The notes below the pieces were generated by a model. The model saw only the letters and a program-made list of their open reading frames with translations. It was not told the DNA's origin and made no database searches. Position numbers and translations under genes: made by a program. A stretch of DNA of 64,000 nucleotides, from contig OY992537.1 of NCBI GenBank assembly GCA_963921195.1, positions 201,462,581 through 201,526,580 on the forward strand, given 5' to 3'. Below, one piece after another: positions 63,690-64,000 of this stretch. The stretch is from Pegoplata infirma (taxonomy: Eukaryota > Arthropoda > Insecta > Diptera > Anthomyiidae). The number at the start of each line of letters is the position of its first letter. Positions within the stretch are counted from its first letter, which is position 1.

Positions 63690-64000
63690 AAAAATTTCTA
63701 AAAATGGCGGATTTTTCTACGTTTAAGTAATTTTTTACAAAAAAAAATCTCAAAATTTTTTTCCACAAACTATTTCATAGAGCTTGAGACACCCCTTCAT
63801 TTTAACCCATGGCGCCCTTCGATCATACTTTAGAGTTTTTGGTAAAAATTTTCCAAAGAACCATTTTTAGCAAAACGGGGCGTCACGGGTTTAAATGATC
63901 GGATTTGGCTCAAATTAGTTTTAAATGAAAGTTTGTATCAAGCTGTATGAAATGTTCAAAGCAACGAAATTTTGAGATTTTTTTAAAAATAATTTCTTGG
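63690..64000. repeat. Dispersed repeat shared with 48990-49784, cut by the window end
   Basis: GGCGCCCTTCGATCATAC and GATTTGGCTCAAATTAGTTT match the earlier copy. GAGACACCCCTTC near 63784 recalls the GAGACACCCC word of two palindromes. No gene. Confidence 0.45.

Noticed and set aside
1..64000. Most open frames of 60-110 codons as host genes
   Set aside because: They lie in repeats, terminal arms or homopolymer-rich DNA, resemble no known family and are often mirrored on the other strand. Only the two retroelement frames have domain support.

Overview
The window is eukaryotic, very AT-rich and almost wholly made of transposable elements. No complete host gene could be supported. The organism is most probably a higher fly (Diptera). 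The reasons are about seventeen copies or fragments of a mini-me/DINE-1-like element, a type described from Diptera, with (TA)n and (GTCY)n proto-microsatellites around a conserved core, and several non-LTR retroelements of insect type. The species cannot be named from the sequence alone.

Layout. 1-7130: foldback pieces, a hAT-type palindromic MITE (1192-1566), and two members of a family with CAAGG termini and 3-bp target duplications. The larger (2987-7129) carries two hAT-type palindromes lying side by side at one 8-bp target, plus a mini-me copy. 7133-11400: duplicated palindromic segments, mini-me copies and AT-rich sequence. 11402-15905: one mini-me copy split by a foldback (which holds a hAT element) and by a second foldback with a tRNA-like core. 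16460-20361: two elements with CACGGTG termini and 4-bp duplications, the second built of tandem modules of about 155-170 bp. 21279-25500: a mini-me copy split by a Mutator-like element, which holds a Transib-like element, which holds a second mini-me, which is split by an RNase H-bearing retroelement fragment. 25914-27825: small inverted-repeat elements and a minisatellite. 28372-32990: an apparently intact non-LTR retrotransposon with a 1393-codon ORF. 33000-37577: apparently unique DNA rich in a short motif, around nested mini-me copies. 37581-48981: six hAT-type elements, a CACCGTCC foldback, MITEs and minisatellites. 48990-56580: mostly unassigned AT-rich DNA with mini-me remnants. 56583-61146: three decayed copies of an RNase H-type non-LTR element, one split by a palindromic Tc1/mariner-type element. 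61147-64000: AT-rich DNA with a possible host micro-exon, a minisatellite and a small terminal-repeat element.

The elements interact mainly by nesting. In many cases a second copy of the host repeat in this same window supplies the empty site, so target duplications of 2, 3, 4, 8 and 9 bp can be read directly. The only intact protein machinery is the ORF at 28589-32770. The RNase H fragment at 22565-23518 keeps its catalytic residues but lacks the rest of the protein. All DNA transposons seen are non-autonomous: no transposase reading frame was recognised.

The strongest unexplained signal is a short motif, consensus AAAGCATACTTTTAGG. It recurs about 28 times, on both strands, mainly in DNA between the recognised transposons.
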